Positions 36,901-48,844 of a stretch of DNA of 64,000 bases are shown here, piece after piece. How positions within the stretch are numbered: position 1 is the stretch's first letter; every line of letters starts with the position of its first letter. Below the pieces are notes generated by a model that was not told the origin of the DNA, ran no database searches, and worked only from the letters and a program-made list of their open reading frames with translations. The position numbers were made by a program, and so were the translations under genes. The stretch lies in NCBI RefSeq assembly GCF_003945595.2, contig NW_024104660.1, forward strand, positions 124,001-188,000. The letters are read 5' to 3'. The DNA comes from Pipra filicauda (Eukaryota; Chordata; Aves; Passeriformes; Pipridae).

Positions 36901-39900
36901 TTAAGAATAAATCAAATGGCTGAACTGAAAAATAAGTCACAAATTCAAAGTAAAGAAAAGCCAGACTGCACAAAAAGAGTTACTGCTTCTCCATCCAGTT
37001 ACTCTGGGGATACTCAGACAACACTAATCATTGTAGCAGTCTGAAGATGTTCCCTATAAATCCTATACCTCTTAAAATAAAATATGGGTATCTTCTTTTC
37101 CCTGTAAAAGATTTTCTGTTCAAACTCATTTACTGAACAAGAACCTTTTACAAATGATGGTCCTGCTTTTACAACAGAAGAGTAGGCCATAATTAAACTG
37201 GTGAGTCATCAGTCCACTGGGTTTCATAGGAAATCCCTTATTACTTTAAAGCACCTGCTGTAGCTCTTCGACTCATTTCCCATAGAAGAGTTGCAGATAC
37301 AGATTGATTCCAAATAGTTCCCATAAAAGAATAGACCAGTGAACTGGTTTTACATAAATTTCAGACTTTATAGTTTCTCTTCCTCTGCAATTAATGAGAT
37401 CTGGCTGAATCCCCAGTTACTTCTGAGTCGTGATTTATAAAGCACAAGTCTGGATTCAGACTTTTCGAAAATGATTTCCCACATTTTAATGCTATTAGCT
37501 CATTTCTTACAGGGCATCTCTCCATGTTTCTTCTTCTAGGAACTGGTCACCTTTAATCATATACAAGATGTGCTTGATTATTAACAGGAATGTGTTGAAC
37601 TGTAATGAAAAGTATTTAATACTGCAACATGACAAAATTACATGTACATTGCCTATTTCTCTATTTTGATAAATAGCTATAAACTATTTAACTTTTCAAT
37701 ATTCAATATTAAATTTAATCAATACATTAAAACCAATCTAAACTATAACATTCTAAGATTGACATATAATATACTGTAGATATCAGCATTAGATAGACAA
37801 AAACTATTGTTTGCTCATTTACTATATAAAATTTTCAGAAAAATATATATAAGAGAAGAGAAATCACAGTGATTAATTTAGATTCAGTGAAGAGATTACA
37901 TCAGAACAAAATAGAGAAGATATTTTGAAATAGGCCCAAATATTGCAAATATGTGAGAGGTTTTAGAAACTAATTTTAAGTGCTGCTCTAAATAAACAAT
38001 AATAATTAAATAATCCTAAACAAACTGACAATTTAGGCAGATTAGAAATATTTCAGAATAATGAAAATAATATTTTCATAGATAAGAATATCATAGAGCC
38101 AGGATGTAGACAGTTTATCTTTGGAAGAAGAAACAAGTCTTCATTATTCATGACCAAACACAGTTTGTATCATTTAGATTGAGGTATTTTTGTTCAATAC
38201 AAATGTCCTGTATTAAAAGAATAAGGTCCAAATTTTAAAGCAATTGCTTAAAAAGTAACATGTTCTTACTGTGCAAATAAATGCAAGTAAAAAAGGAATC
38301 GAGAGTTTCATGGAAAGAGGTGAGTTTAGAATTAATAAAAATCTAAACAGCAAGCAACTTGCAGGGCTAATGCTCTGCATTTACAAAACTCAGGGTTGAA
38401 GACAGTTTTTATTTTGAGTATACATTTCACAGCAGCTTGGAAGTAAAATAGAAGGGGTTTTTTTTTAAGGAATAACATGAAATAGTTTCATTCGAACATG
38501 TGGGCTGGGAGCTAAACTTTTGCACTTTTTTTTAGGTGCCCCATGTTTGTGAAGCACAAAAGATAATTCAGTTTGTTCAGAAACACACTCGAACCTTTCT
38601 GGGTCAAATCTTCACCTTCGGCAGGGAACATTCCCATTGAAGTCAACCTTTAGCACTTTCTCTTCTCAGCCATCCAGCTCTGGTGTATTCTGTGAGAAAT
38701 AAAAGTCCTCAGATGTCTGTCTACAGTGTGTTCCACGAAAAACTGCTGCAAAGAATAAAAATGGAAGCAAATATACTGAGCAACCCAGGTTGCTTTAGCA
38801 GGCTCCCAGTTTTTTTCACCACTGAAAAGAAGTCAGAATTCACTCAGGAGTAGCCAGACTTTAATGTGCTTCACCAGTAGTAAGTCATATAATAAAACTT
38901 CATATTTACCTTAGATTTTTTTCATTTGAAATGTTACACTCTTGTCATTTATCTTTTGTTTACATTTTTATATGTCAGTCTTGAAAACGGTTGTCCATTG
39001 GCAAAGTTCACGTAGGAGTAACCGTGCTTGTCACACAGTCACCAAGGAAGAATGTGGACAGTGGCCAACAGACAATATGTGCTATTAGGTATCTGTTCAA
39101 GTCTTTGTAGTCTCCTTAGAGGGTAAAGTCTTCAAGATTCAGTTTCAAACTTGTATTTGCACAAGTTGTTCAGTGCCCAGCATAGTGTGTGTCATTCTTT
39201 TGAAATCATTAACTCTTCTCACAATATATTACATTTCCACCACAAAGAACAGTAATCAAAGATTAATAATGTTACAGTTAAAGTTTCTGCTACTGGATGG
39301 GACATTTTCTTCTATTCTGTGCCATTACTGAACCTTGTCCTGCCTTATTTTTGTTCTTAAAAGTCATCCAGCCTTGCTTCTCTCAAGTCAAAATGTCTGG
39401 CAAATATAAACTATCTGCTGCTCTCAGACAAGCTACTAATGTAACTTAATTTTCCTTAAATAGCTTCTGCATCATCTAAGTTCAGCTATTTCTGTCTGCT
39501 AATACTGTCTGTGTGCACTGACGTGTTCATTTATAGCTTCTCTGAAGTCCAATCCATGCCAGCTAAATATGATTTTGAAGGCTGAGGTTTATGCAGCAGT
39601 TTTGGCTCTGAACCAGAGCTGGGACTGGACAGCTGGACAAGAACTGATCTTGCAACACATTCAAACATAACTGCTGCAAAAACCTTAAAGATTTTCCTGT
39701 ATCAAATGAACACAGAACTGAAAAATAATCATAATAAACTATCTTTCAGAGAACTGCATGAAAAGTACTGATTTTTTTAATTAGCCTTCTCAGTCAGCCA
39801 AGGATGCACATTCTTTTCCTCCACCTCTCTTTTTTTAAGGAAAGTGAATTCCAAATTTGTCTGTACCATTATGGATCAGGCCCTCATTAAGTTAGAGCGC

Positions 39901-40549
39901 TGAAATTAATTTACCCGATATTGTGGTAATCCAGTAAACCTCTGATCCTTATTGTAGCGGTACTTATGAAGGAAATTAGGTCACAAGCAAGATCCTAAGT
40001 CCTTGTATTACATTTTACCAATAAGATCAATTTTAAATCTTAGGCAATGAGTCTAGGAAAGACTTGGAGGATTCATCTCTAGGCTAAGGTCAGGCCAACC
40101 CTGTGAATGTCTGACATTGGCAGTATTTCTGACACATTTGCCTAAGCTATTCTTAAAGCAATGGTCTCATAACCACCTTTTTGGTGGAGTTAAATACCTA
40201 TTAGCCTTTCAGATGAAATATTTTCCTAGGCTGGCCTGCATCTTGCATATTGAAGTATTCACTATTATTTTTATCCCATTCCCAGTACAGGGAACAGCAT
40301 ATATTATTTTCTCCACTAAGGCAAACTGCTACGTATGTATGTGAGTTGTTATGACTGTCCCTTCTTGTAGACAAGCCCAAATCTTTAACTCTTGCATCTG
40401 TTCATATATTTTTCACTTTGCTTTTAAATCTCTCTACTTGCTTTAACACTCCCATGAGAGAGCTTGTGCTCCTGGTCAAGAAATCAGAATCAGTCCAAAG
40501 ACTCTATCACAACACCTTTGCAACCATACATTTTGTGTCTGGAAATAGT
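33986..40549. other. AT-rich non-coding DNA
   Basis: No gene recognised. 37550-38300 is especially AT-rich. A hairpin with 10-bp arms (TTTGTTCATC / GATGAACAAA) lies at 35111-35135. TGGGTCAAATCTTCACC with CCCATTGAAGTCAA at about 38600-38645 and GGATCAGGCCCT at 39873-39884 resemble scraps of old amniote repeats. The 126-codon minus-strand frame at 36593-36973 is unassigned. Confidence 0.5.
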
Positions 40550-40566
40550 AAAAAAAAAAAAAAAAA
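40550..40566. repeat. A17 homopolymer
   Basis: A run of 17 A. It could be a retroposon tail for upstream sequence, but there is no recognisable body or flanking duplication. Confidence 0.9.
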
Positions 40567-41296
40567 GAGATGCAAAACTTAATGAAGAGCAAAAGTAATA
40601 AAAAATAGAATCCTTCATTCCCTTCTTCCTCAAACAAGGTCCATTCCTTATATGCTGGGGCAAAAAATAATTCTGATTATCTCTTAATCACTTTTTTCCA
40701 CAATTTTATATTTTTCATCACTGTTGTGATGCTTTTACCCCTATTTCAGGCTTTTATCAATCAAAAAGGCCTGCAACAGTTTTAAATGCCCAGATGAAAC
40801 CAGCAAACAGAAGGAATTTGGGATAAACAAACTGACACAGGTCTCCTTGCAGCCACCTCAAGAAGTGTGAGGGATTTATGGTGCTTTCTGTGTGGTCTGA
40901 ATGGTGCTGTGTCAAGTGCTCCCCTGAAGAGCAGAAGCAGACAGGGAAGAAAAGATGTGTAAATCTGTCCCCTCTTCACTATCTTGGCTATTAGTTATCT
41001 CATTGTTTTCAAGAAACACAGTCCAACATCTCAGCTAAGGTATTCTAATGCGTAGACAAAAAAAGAAGTTATACAGCTTCAGAAGGATGAACCATAAGGT
41101 TGATTCCTCATCCAAACTAGAAATTCATGTGGAAAACTAATATTTAGTGGATTAAATTAAATTCTTGGTAGCATAAGGTACAGAAAGAACTATTTATTTG
41201 TCCATACATTTAGAATAACCCATTCCTTTTTGTCTGACTGTGTTCTCAGGAAAAGCAATTTGTTGTGTTCTTAATGCCCCAACAAAATTTCCAAAA
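40567..41296. other. Non-coding DNA
   Basis: No gene or repeat recognised. Confidence 0.5.
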
Positions 41297-41455
41297 ATTT
41301 TTTTCCTTTTTTTTCCTTTTTTTTTTTTTTTTTTTTTTTTGTTAATTTTGCATATAGTTCTTGTTTTTGTGTTTTGATTTTGGGCTGGGTTTGGTGGTGG
41401 TTTTCTGTGTTTTTGTATAATTTATATATTTATATTAGTTTATATATTTTTTTGG
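41297..41455. repeat. T24 tract and T/G-rich low-complexity sequence
   Basis: T-rich runs broken by CC lead into T24 at 41317-41340, followed by TG-rich (GGGTTTGGTGGTGG) and TATATTTATAT sequence. This is the longest homopolymer in the window. It could be the tail of a minus-strand retroposon, but nothing recognisable follows on the right. Confidence 0.9.
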
Positions 41456-44400
41456 AGTGTGGTGGAACAAGTAACTATTTCACAACTGAAGAAAAAGCAG
41501 GAGGCATTTAAAAATGGAAAGGTATGTCTTAGCAATGTATTATCTGGAGGTTTAGAGAATGGATTCAATTTAAATGAAATGACAGAAAGCAAATCTGTCA
41601 ACATATCTGTGTTCTAGTGCTTCTCTGAGTCATGCAACTCCCAAGCTATAAAGAAAAGTTACAATGAGACACTGAGGGATAAAACACAAATAGTTCTTTA
41701 AAAGACACAAATTCAAATTTTACTTCTTGATAAAATTACTACCCACAATAACAAAGGACAATTATCACTATTGTGGCCAATTACAGGGAGAGAATTGTAC
41801 TTCAGGTTACACCCACTCCTTCTGTATTTAATGTACAAATATATGAAAACAATTGCACACTAATAAGTTATAAAATATTAAATTGAATGCAATAATTCAT
41901 AATCCAAGATAAGATACCAGGCACATGAAGGAGTTTGATGAACTGGCAAGTACCTGTATCTACAGCTAATGCCCATTTGTCTGTGAGCCCAACGTGACGT
42001 GACATGATTCCCAAGAGCACTGGCTTTGTTTCCTCAATTTTCTCAGCTTGACCTTCAGCAGATTAACATGGCATCACTCTAAGAAAGCTGAAGGAATGTA
42101 AAGAGGGGGTGTATGTGTACATTAGAGTAAAATAACGTATTGTACGTGGATTAAAAGTAATAGATTGTGCTCAAGTGTATTTACATGATGTTTTATCACT
42201 TCTTGAAGGGCTGGAATACTCACAGATTTTAATCCTTTTGTTTTGGACCACGTGGTTACAAGAAATTTGCATTTCATCCGAGATTAACCAGGTTTGTGCT
42301 AATTCACCTTCAGTAATAGGACAGTTAGACAAAAGTCAGAAGAAAAAAGTCCTAGTCTTGGACCATCTCACCCCTGGACAGATCCCTCTCAAAAGGCAGA
42401 AAAGCACAGTGGAGATTACTTTCTGGAACTGTGATGTTCCTCCTGGTTTCAACTGGAAGTTGTTTTCTACTCATACAGATGAACACATTATTTCCTTCCC
42501 ACTTTACCCACATCTTTCTGTGACTTATGAGAGTAAATTTTTCTCATGTTTACATACCAGATTCTTATAAATGTACACTTATATCATGTAAAATACAGTC
42601 TTCATAGGAATGGCATTAAACCAAAAAGAATCTCTTTGCAACTTTATTTCCCTTCACTGATGTGGGATGCTCAGAGCTGGCTGCTTTACTACAGAATATT
42701 ACCTTGCATCCATTTTATCGCTTTTAAAGTCATTTGAGTAAACACAGACGCTTTACATGTATAGGATTGTAATTTTCTTTTTATTTTAAAAGCACTCCCT
42801 GTCAGAGGTAGGACAGAAAAACTCAAACATTCTGAAAAGCCAGTATCTGTTCAGAAGACATCAAGTATTAACGAGAAGTATTAACACACCAACACAGACA
42901 GGTGATTTTCCTTACCCTCTTTTTGCAAAGTGTGTTGCTTTGATTAAGATGATATGTAAACTTATGATCAAAGAAAATGGAACTTGCCCTGTACCCTACC
43001 AATATGTGCCAAACTCTGTTCTTTAACTGGAGAGGGGTAGTTTCCTCTAGCATCTCACTGACATCTGTACAGGGTAGATAAGTCTAGAAATGTCTTCCTC
43101 ACAGCTCAGATGGATAAGTGTCATGGTTCTACATGAATAGAAACAGGCCTACCAGGATCAGGCATTTAAGAAGTGGACTTTTGTCCTCTGGAACAAATTT
43201 ATACCAAATTTTTGCTCAGAGTTTAGTGAAAAACATCTCAGTAACACGTATCTCTCCTGCACTCCCAGACACAGGAAGATTCTCAATTTGAACAGTTTTG
43301 GAGGTAGTGGTGTATGTTATACACTAAGTGATAGTTCAGCTATTTTTGCAGGGCAGAAGTCTCTCTGGCACTTTTAAAAGTTCTTCTGCATAAGGCTCAA
43401 ATCAACAGACATCTTAGTTCTTCAAAAACAGGATGACAAAGACTGCAGCTCTGGCTTGATGCAGAAGGCATGCAGCTCTGTGGGAATTCCACCTCTCCTG
43501 CTGCTCTGTGTATTTGAAAATAAGGGTCTCAATCTTGCCCAGAATGGTATGGATATTGTTAGCTTTCACCTCTAAACCTCTGAGCTTGAAGACTGAGTTT
43601 TCAGTTGCTTGAATGACAGTCGAATTACTGTATAGGCTTATTGTAATATTTATAAACAGAGCATTTATTCTAAGCTGTAAAATAACTACTGAATCATTTA
43701 ATGCAATGGTAGAAATAAAAGATGGTAAACTGTATTCCAAGCACATAAAACACAATTAGAGATGCAGATTAGCATTGAGGAACAAGTTCAACGAGAAACC
43801 AAATGAATCAACTTCAGACAAGTTTCACTAAGGGCTTTGTGATATTCAAACTTCAGCAGTGTTGTTCTTCAGAAGAGATAATTAAAGAATTAAGTCATGG
43901 TATCTATTTGCCAACTCACTCTGGCACGTCTTGGTCTGGTATCATGCTACTCACATACCCATTTCTGTTCTAAGTATGTCAGCTAATTTGTCTTTCACTT
44001 CTCCAAAGAAAATAAGGTGAATTAGGAATCATGGTATAGGGATAATTGTAGCTTATACATCTTGCAGAAACAGTTTCTATGAGTTAGAAGTAGTCATATC
44101 CTAAGCTGATATCTATCTGTGATAAAACTGCAATGGTTTATTCCAAATAAGGATTCTAATCTTTGCTTGTAAATGTCTTTGCCATGTGTGCAGGCTGAGT
44201 TGCTATGCAGGCTCATGCACTGCTAAAAGGCAGAAAAGAGGACTGAAGATTATTTTGTTCACTTTTAAAATTGTGCAAAATAAAAGTGGAAAGAATCAAC
44301 AACATTTTCATCAACACCTGACATTTTGTTGTATGCAAATTCCATTTCAGGATAAGGATCTATCTGATCCTGGTCTATCTGATCTTTCTTGATACCCTGT

Positions 44401-44468
44401 TGTGAAACAATATGTCATTGGAATGAGTGAAATTCAAAAGAGGCAGGATGGAAGTTCTGTCATTTCCA
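41456..44468. other. AT-rich non-coding DNA
   Basis: Two unassigned frames stand out by length only: 42175-42570 (plus, 131 codons) and 43414-43755 (minus, 113 codons). Neither shows a signal peptide, domain or biased composition, and lengths of this order are expected by chance in 64 kb of AT-rich DNA. An octamer-like ATGCAAAT lies at 44333-44340. Confidence 0.5.
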
Positions 44469-44574
44469 CAAAAAAAGAAAGAAAAAATAACAAGCTAAAA
44501 AATGAAACAAAAAAATGAAACAAAAACCCAAACCAAAGCAAACAAAGAAACAAACAAAATGCCCCCAACAAACC
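44469..44574. repeat. A-rich (A/C) simple repeat
   Basis: AAAC, AAACC and ATGAAACAAAAA-type units over about 105 bases. It is the complementary counterpart of the T/G-rich tracts at 2.3 and 29.7 kb. Confidence 0.9.
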
Positions 44575-46038
44575 ACAGTAAGACAGATTTCACAGACCGA
44601 AACCTTTAAATTCAATTTAACAATGCATTTAAGTAAGGGGTAATGCAGGAGCATATCGAATATAGTGATTCAGCAGAGCTGTTGTCTGGAAGTATAGATA
44701 ACTATTCCCACTGTGCTGTCACTTCCTGTTAAGCTACAAAGATGCTACTGAAAAATTATATAAGCAGTTTTATTGGTAATAGCCTCAGTGAAAATAGAGT
44801 AGAAACAAATTTCTTTATGCAAGTGTTCAGCAAATGGGCATGAGTACTGAAGAGTACTGAATTAAAGACACTTGACTCAGGTCTCTGTGTTGTACTGGCT
44901 ATTCTTTCTGATAGAGCCCAGCAATAACACCCATGGAAAACTGACCCCAGGCAGTCCCTGATGGCACCTCAACCTCTTCCGTTGGGTCAAGGATGAATGT
45001 GTAAAAGAGAGAAGGATGAATGTGAGCACCAGTTTTGAGTATCACTCTGAACCCATCAGTTGAGATGAATAGTTTGTTGAAACTGGAGTATAACAAGGTC
45101 ACGAAACATAAGTCCATCTTTTTGGTCTTGATTCATTTGTGAAAGATAAGAATGTTAGGACTCAGGACCAAAAAATTGTTCATAGTTTAAAACAGACAGA
45201 ATACCTGGAATTTCCTTCTGTGGAATTGTCTAAATTATCTTAAAAAAAAAATATTTCTTTAATAAGTACTTGGCATGCTCTAAGCCTGCTCTCATTGCTG
45301 TCATGTAATGTTTTTTTATCAGATATAAGGTTTTTTTATCAGCTTTGGTGATTTTTTTGGAATTAAAACAAATACATTCAAAGAAAACCAGAACAGAATC
45401 TTTTACTCAGCAGTAGCTTTGTCAGGTACAGTTTAATTCCCTAATCTTTCCGAGGTAATTGCTTGTTAAATGAGTCACTGTACCCCCGGGTCCCTCAGGT
45501 TGCTGTGCATTGCTTAGACAGGATGTATCTGTTTACAAATGTAATATAAATTACATAAATGAAAATAAAGTATATTTTATGTGTAACAAATCATAAATAT
45601 AATGACAATTTTTTCTCCTGCAAGGCCAAGGGGAAAATGTGAAGTGTGCAGACAGATTATGTTATGAATAAAGAACGTATTAGACTATGAGACATTATTT
45701 CACTCTTTGAACTTCTGATATTCTAGTTCAGAAGAATAACAATCTTCTGCCTCCTCTCCACATTATCTGGCAGTTGTTTTCTTCAGCTCCTTACTCCACA
45801 ACAAAAAAATCACTGTTAAAACTACTAAACTACTTAAGTTTAAAGTTAAACAAAACTAAGGTCTTTGTGGCCTAGGAAAATATCAACTCTTTGCATTCAT
45901 GTTTTAGGCTAGAACATATAGCTAAAATCTGAAAATATCCCAAAGGAAAAAAACAAAAGAAAAATTGCAGTAATTGTTATTTGAAATAGGATAGGAAAAA
46001 ATGTAGGTATCTTCACATTAGCCTGAAATATCTGGTGT
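44575..46038. other. AT-rich non-coding DNA
   Basis: No gene recognised. GTTTTTTTATCAG occurs twice at 45310-45322 and 45330-45342 (period 20). Confidence 0.5.
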
Positions 46039-46062
46039 ACACACACACACACACACACACAC
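46039..46062. repeat. (AC)12 microsatellite
   Basis: Twelve uninterrupted AC units, followed by TCTCACAC. Long enough to be polymorphic. Confidence 0.95.
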
Positions 46063-48773
46063 TCTCACACTATCCTGTCATTTCAATTCAATATTAAAAT
46101 ACCTTTGCTATTTATTTTCACAAAGCCTCCTGGAACTTAAGGTCAAGCCCTGATGCCTTTTTTTTTTTTCTTTTTTTTTCTGTAATAAACACTACCTAAA
46201 ACAGAATAGATTTCTTTAGTAGGATTGAAAATATTTGTGGCAAACTTCATCTTGTGCGCATTAGGGAAAAATATACCAAACCAACAAAAACTGTAGCACT
46301 CGAAGAAACATCTTCCAAGATTTTTTTTTTAAACTCCCCTCCCTCTTTCATTTTCATCATGAAAAGAACCTTGACAGAATAAAGAAGCCAAGTTACCTAA
46401 TATAAACCTGAAAATCTATAGTCTCTACCTGTCCCAACTTGTACAACCACAGCTGAGAGAAACAATATGCAGGAAACTATGGATAGACATTAAAAATTAC
46501 AACATTGATTTTTTTTCCCCCAAAGCCTGTTCTCTCCAGTTTTCCTCTGTTTTCTCTATGCTACTTTTCCCTGTGCTTCTGCCTCACAAATACTGAAATT
46601 AGAAGTATCAGTCTTGGTTCTCATGGACCTCATGTCCTCCTCATGTGTTTTCTACACGTAGAAAATAACTTCAGAAAAAACATAGGAAACAGGATACAGA
46701 GGGAATTTTTCCATGGATTAAGTAGAGATATTGAGGTTATAGGACATTTTAATATCCTCCACTTTCATTTCAACTAGTTCCCCACAGTTCCTGGTTGACT
46801 TTTTTTTTTTTCCACCCTGATGCAAAAGGCTTAATATTGAGGTTTAATATAAACCCTAGTACTTTGAAAGAAGGAGAAGGGATGATCAAATTATGTAACT
46901 GCTTTGCTTTCTCATAGTGAACTTGGACCAATTGTTTCTAATCTTTACTTAGCTGAAGGTCTGTTGTGCCTTTTCGGACTTGAATAGGTATTTACTGGGT
47001 ACTTTTCCACCTCAAACTTTTCAATGAAAGCAACTTTCCTCCCTGTTTCTTTTATATCCTTGGATCATGGTTACAGTAATCCTACTGCAATAGGGAGAGG
47101 AAAGTCTATGGTCTCTGTCTAATCACCTGTGGAAAAGCAGTAACTCAGTAAACTTTTACCTTCTTACTCTTAAAATCACATGGACCTATTGATAATGCTC
47201 CTGTGCACAGCTAGCAAGATAGGTTAGATGGTCTCATATGAGATCTCAAATAGTCTCCTGACTCAAGTACAGAGTGCATATAAAGTGTAGTGCTTGTGCT
47301 CAGATGTCTGTCTGCCAACTGCATGATGGTTTTTCACAAATGATGTTCAAAATCACTGATACAGAGAAAGGCTTTAATTGATTTCAGCGGCCTCTGAACC
47401 ATGTTCTCAAAGGTAGAAGAAGAAAGAGAAAAATTTAAATGAAATAACCTGTCTTAAAGTTGCTTAAAACCACACGTGCACACAGAGGTGTTTTTTTAAA
47501 GTAAAAAAGCTTATCTGAGTTTTTACGTATCTTTTGCTTTCTTTCAGAAAATCTGTGTTTTCTAGCCCAAGTATCCTGGGGTTTCTTTAAGACTTGAATA
47601 CCTAAGGCATGTTGAAATGGGACCTAATCTCCTGAATCACCCAGGCAGCTTTGTCAATGCTCACTTCTTGGTCTTGTTCACTGGGAAGAGGCTCAAGCCT
47701 GGTCAGACAACTGCTCTGTGTCCTGCAGTGTTCTGTCAGCACCTGCCTCTGGCTGCCCATCCAGGGTACTGGTCCAATGCTGCACAAATCCTTGGGGATA
47801 ATTTTGCCTGTTGAGCTCAGCACCATTTCATGATTTTTCAGTATAGGTCCTTGCCTTCTGATTGTACTAGGGTTTTGCAATCTAATTTGCTGTGTAGTAC
47901 AAGCCTCATTGACTATGGTAGCAGAAGCCTGGTATTTAAGTAAATTAATTGATAATTATTTCTAATGTGCAGCAAAGTATTTAAAGGAAATTTGGATTGT
48001 TTTCTTTATTGTTGCTAAAATGCTATTCAGGAAATTTAGCTGACACTAATTTTAATTAGCAGGATATTATTCAGAACTAAAAAAATGCATGAATAGTACT
48101 ATTTTTCTGTTGTTAACAAAACACATATATCTTTTGCATTTGTTTTTTGAACAGCCTTTTTCCTTTAAAATGTGCTCTTATGCTGCAATCTGGTGCCACC
48201 TATTCTTTTGATTAATCACTGAGTATGTTAATTTTATTTAATTTCACCATTTTTGGACAGAATAGTCAGCTCTCTTATTCAGAAAAATGAGCTAATTTGA
48301 AAAAGCAAGAACTAATTTCAGACAAATGCTTCCACAAGATGATTTCCTAGACTTGTGCATGCCCTATTTCCAATGACTTAACAATCACATTAACTTTCTG
48401 CTGGCTTCATTGCATTGCTGGACAGGCTGATGGAGTGATATAGAGATGGTGTTCATCTAAACCACAGTCCAGCAAAGCAGTTCAGTGTATGAATACCCTA
48501 AACATATCTATACTTCACTAAAATCTATTCAACTACTCGCAGGTTCACCTCTATGTGTGCTTTGTTGGACTGAAGCCACAATTACCAATCTGCTAGAGTG
48601 GAGCTTAGTAAAATATATTGAGAGGAACCATCTCTGTGAATAAAACTAACAATTTGGGAATGGGTTAACTATAAAATTACTAGAATTTAATTTTCTCTAT
48701 CATTATAGAGAAGGATATTAAAAAAACTTTCCACATTGGGCTGTATAGTAATTCTTGGCTGGCTTTTGAGAAA
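46063..48773. other. AT-rich non-coding DNA
   Basis: Contains T12/T9 tracts at 46158-46179. A minus-strand frame at 47602-47880 (92 codons, ending SIDKAAWVIQEIRSHFNMP) has protein-like composition but no recognisable family. No other features. Confidence 0.45.
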
Positions 48774-48844
48774 GCTGAATACATAACTCACCCCATGACC
48801 TTTCTAGTGCTTAATACATAACTCACCCCCATGGCCTTTCTAGT
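48774..48844. repeat. Recent 35-bp tandem duplication
   Basis: 48774-48808 and 48809-48844 are near-identical copies. They differ by GCTGAAT/GCTTAAT, one extra C in the CCCC run, and ATGACC/ATGGCC. Confidence 0.9.

Noticed and set aside
42175..42570. 131-codon plus-strand open frame
   Set aside because: No recognisable domain; an ATG-started frame of this length is expected about once by chance in a 64 kb AT-rich window read in six frames.
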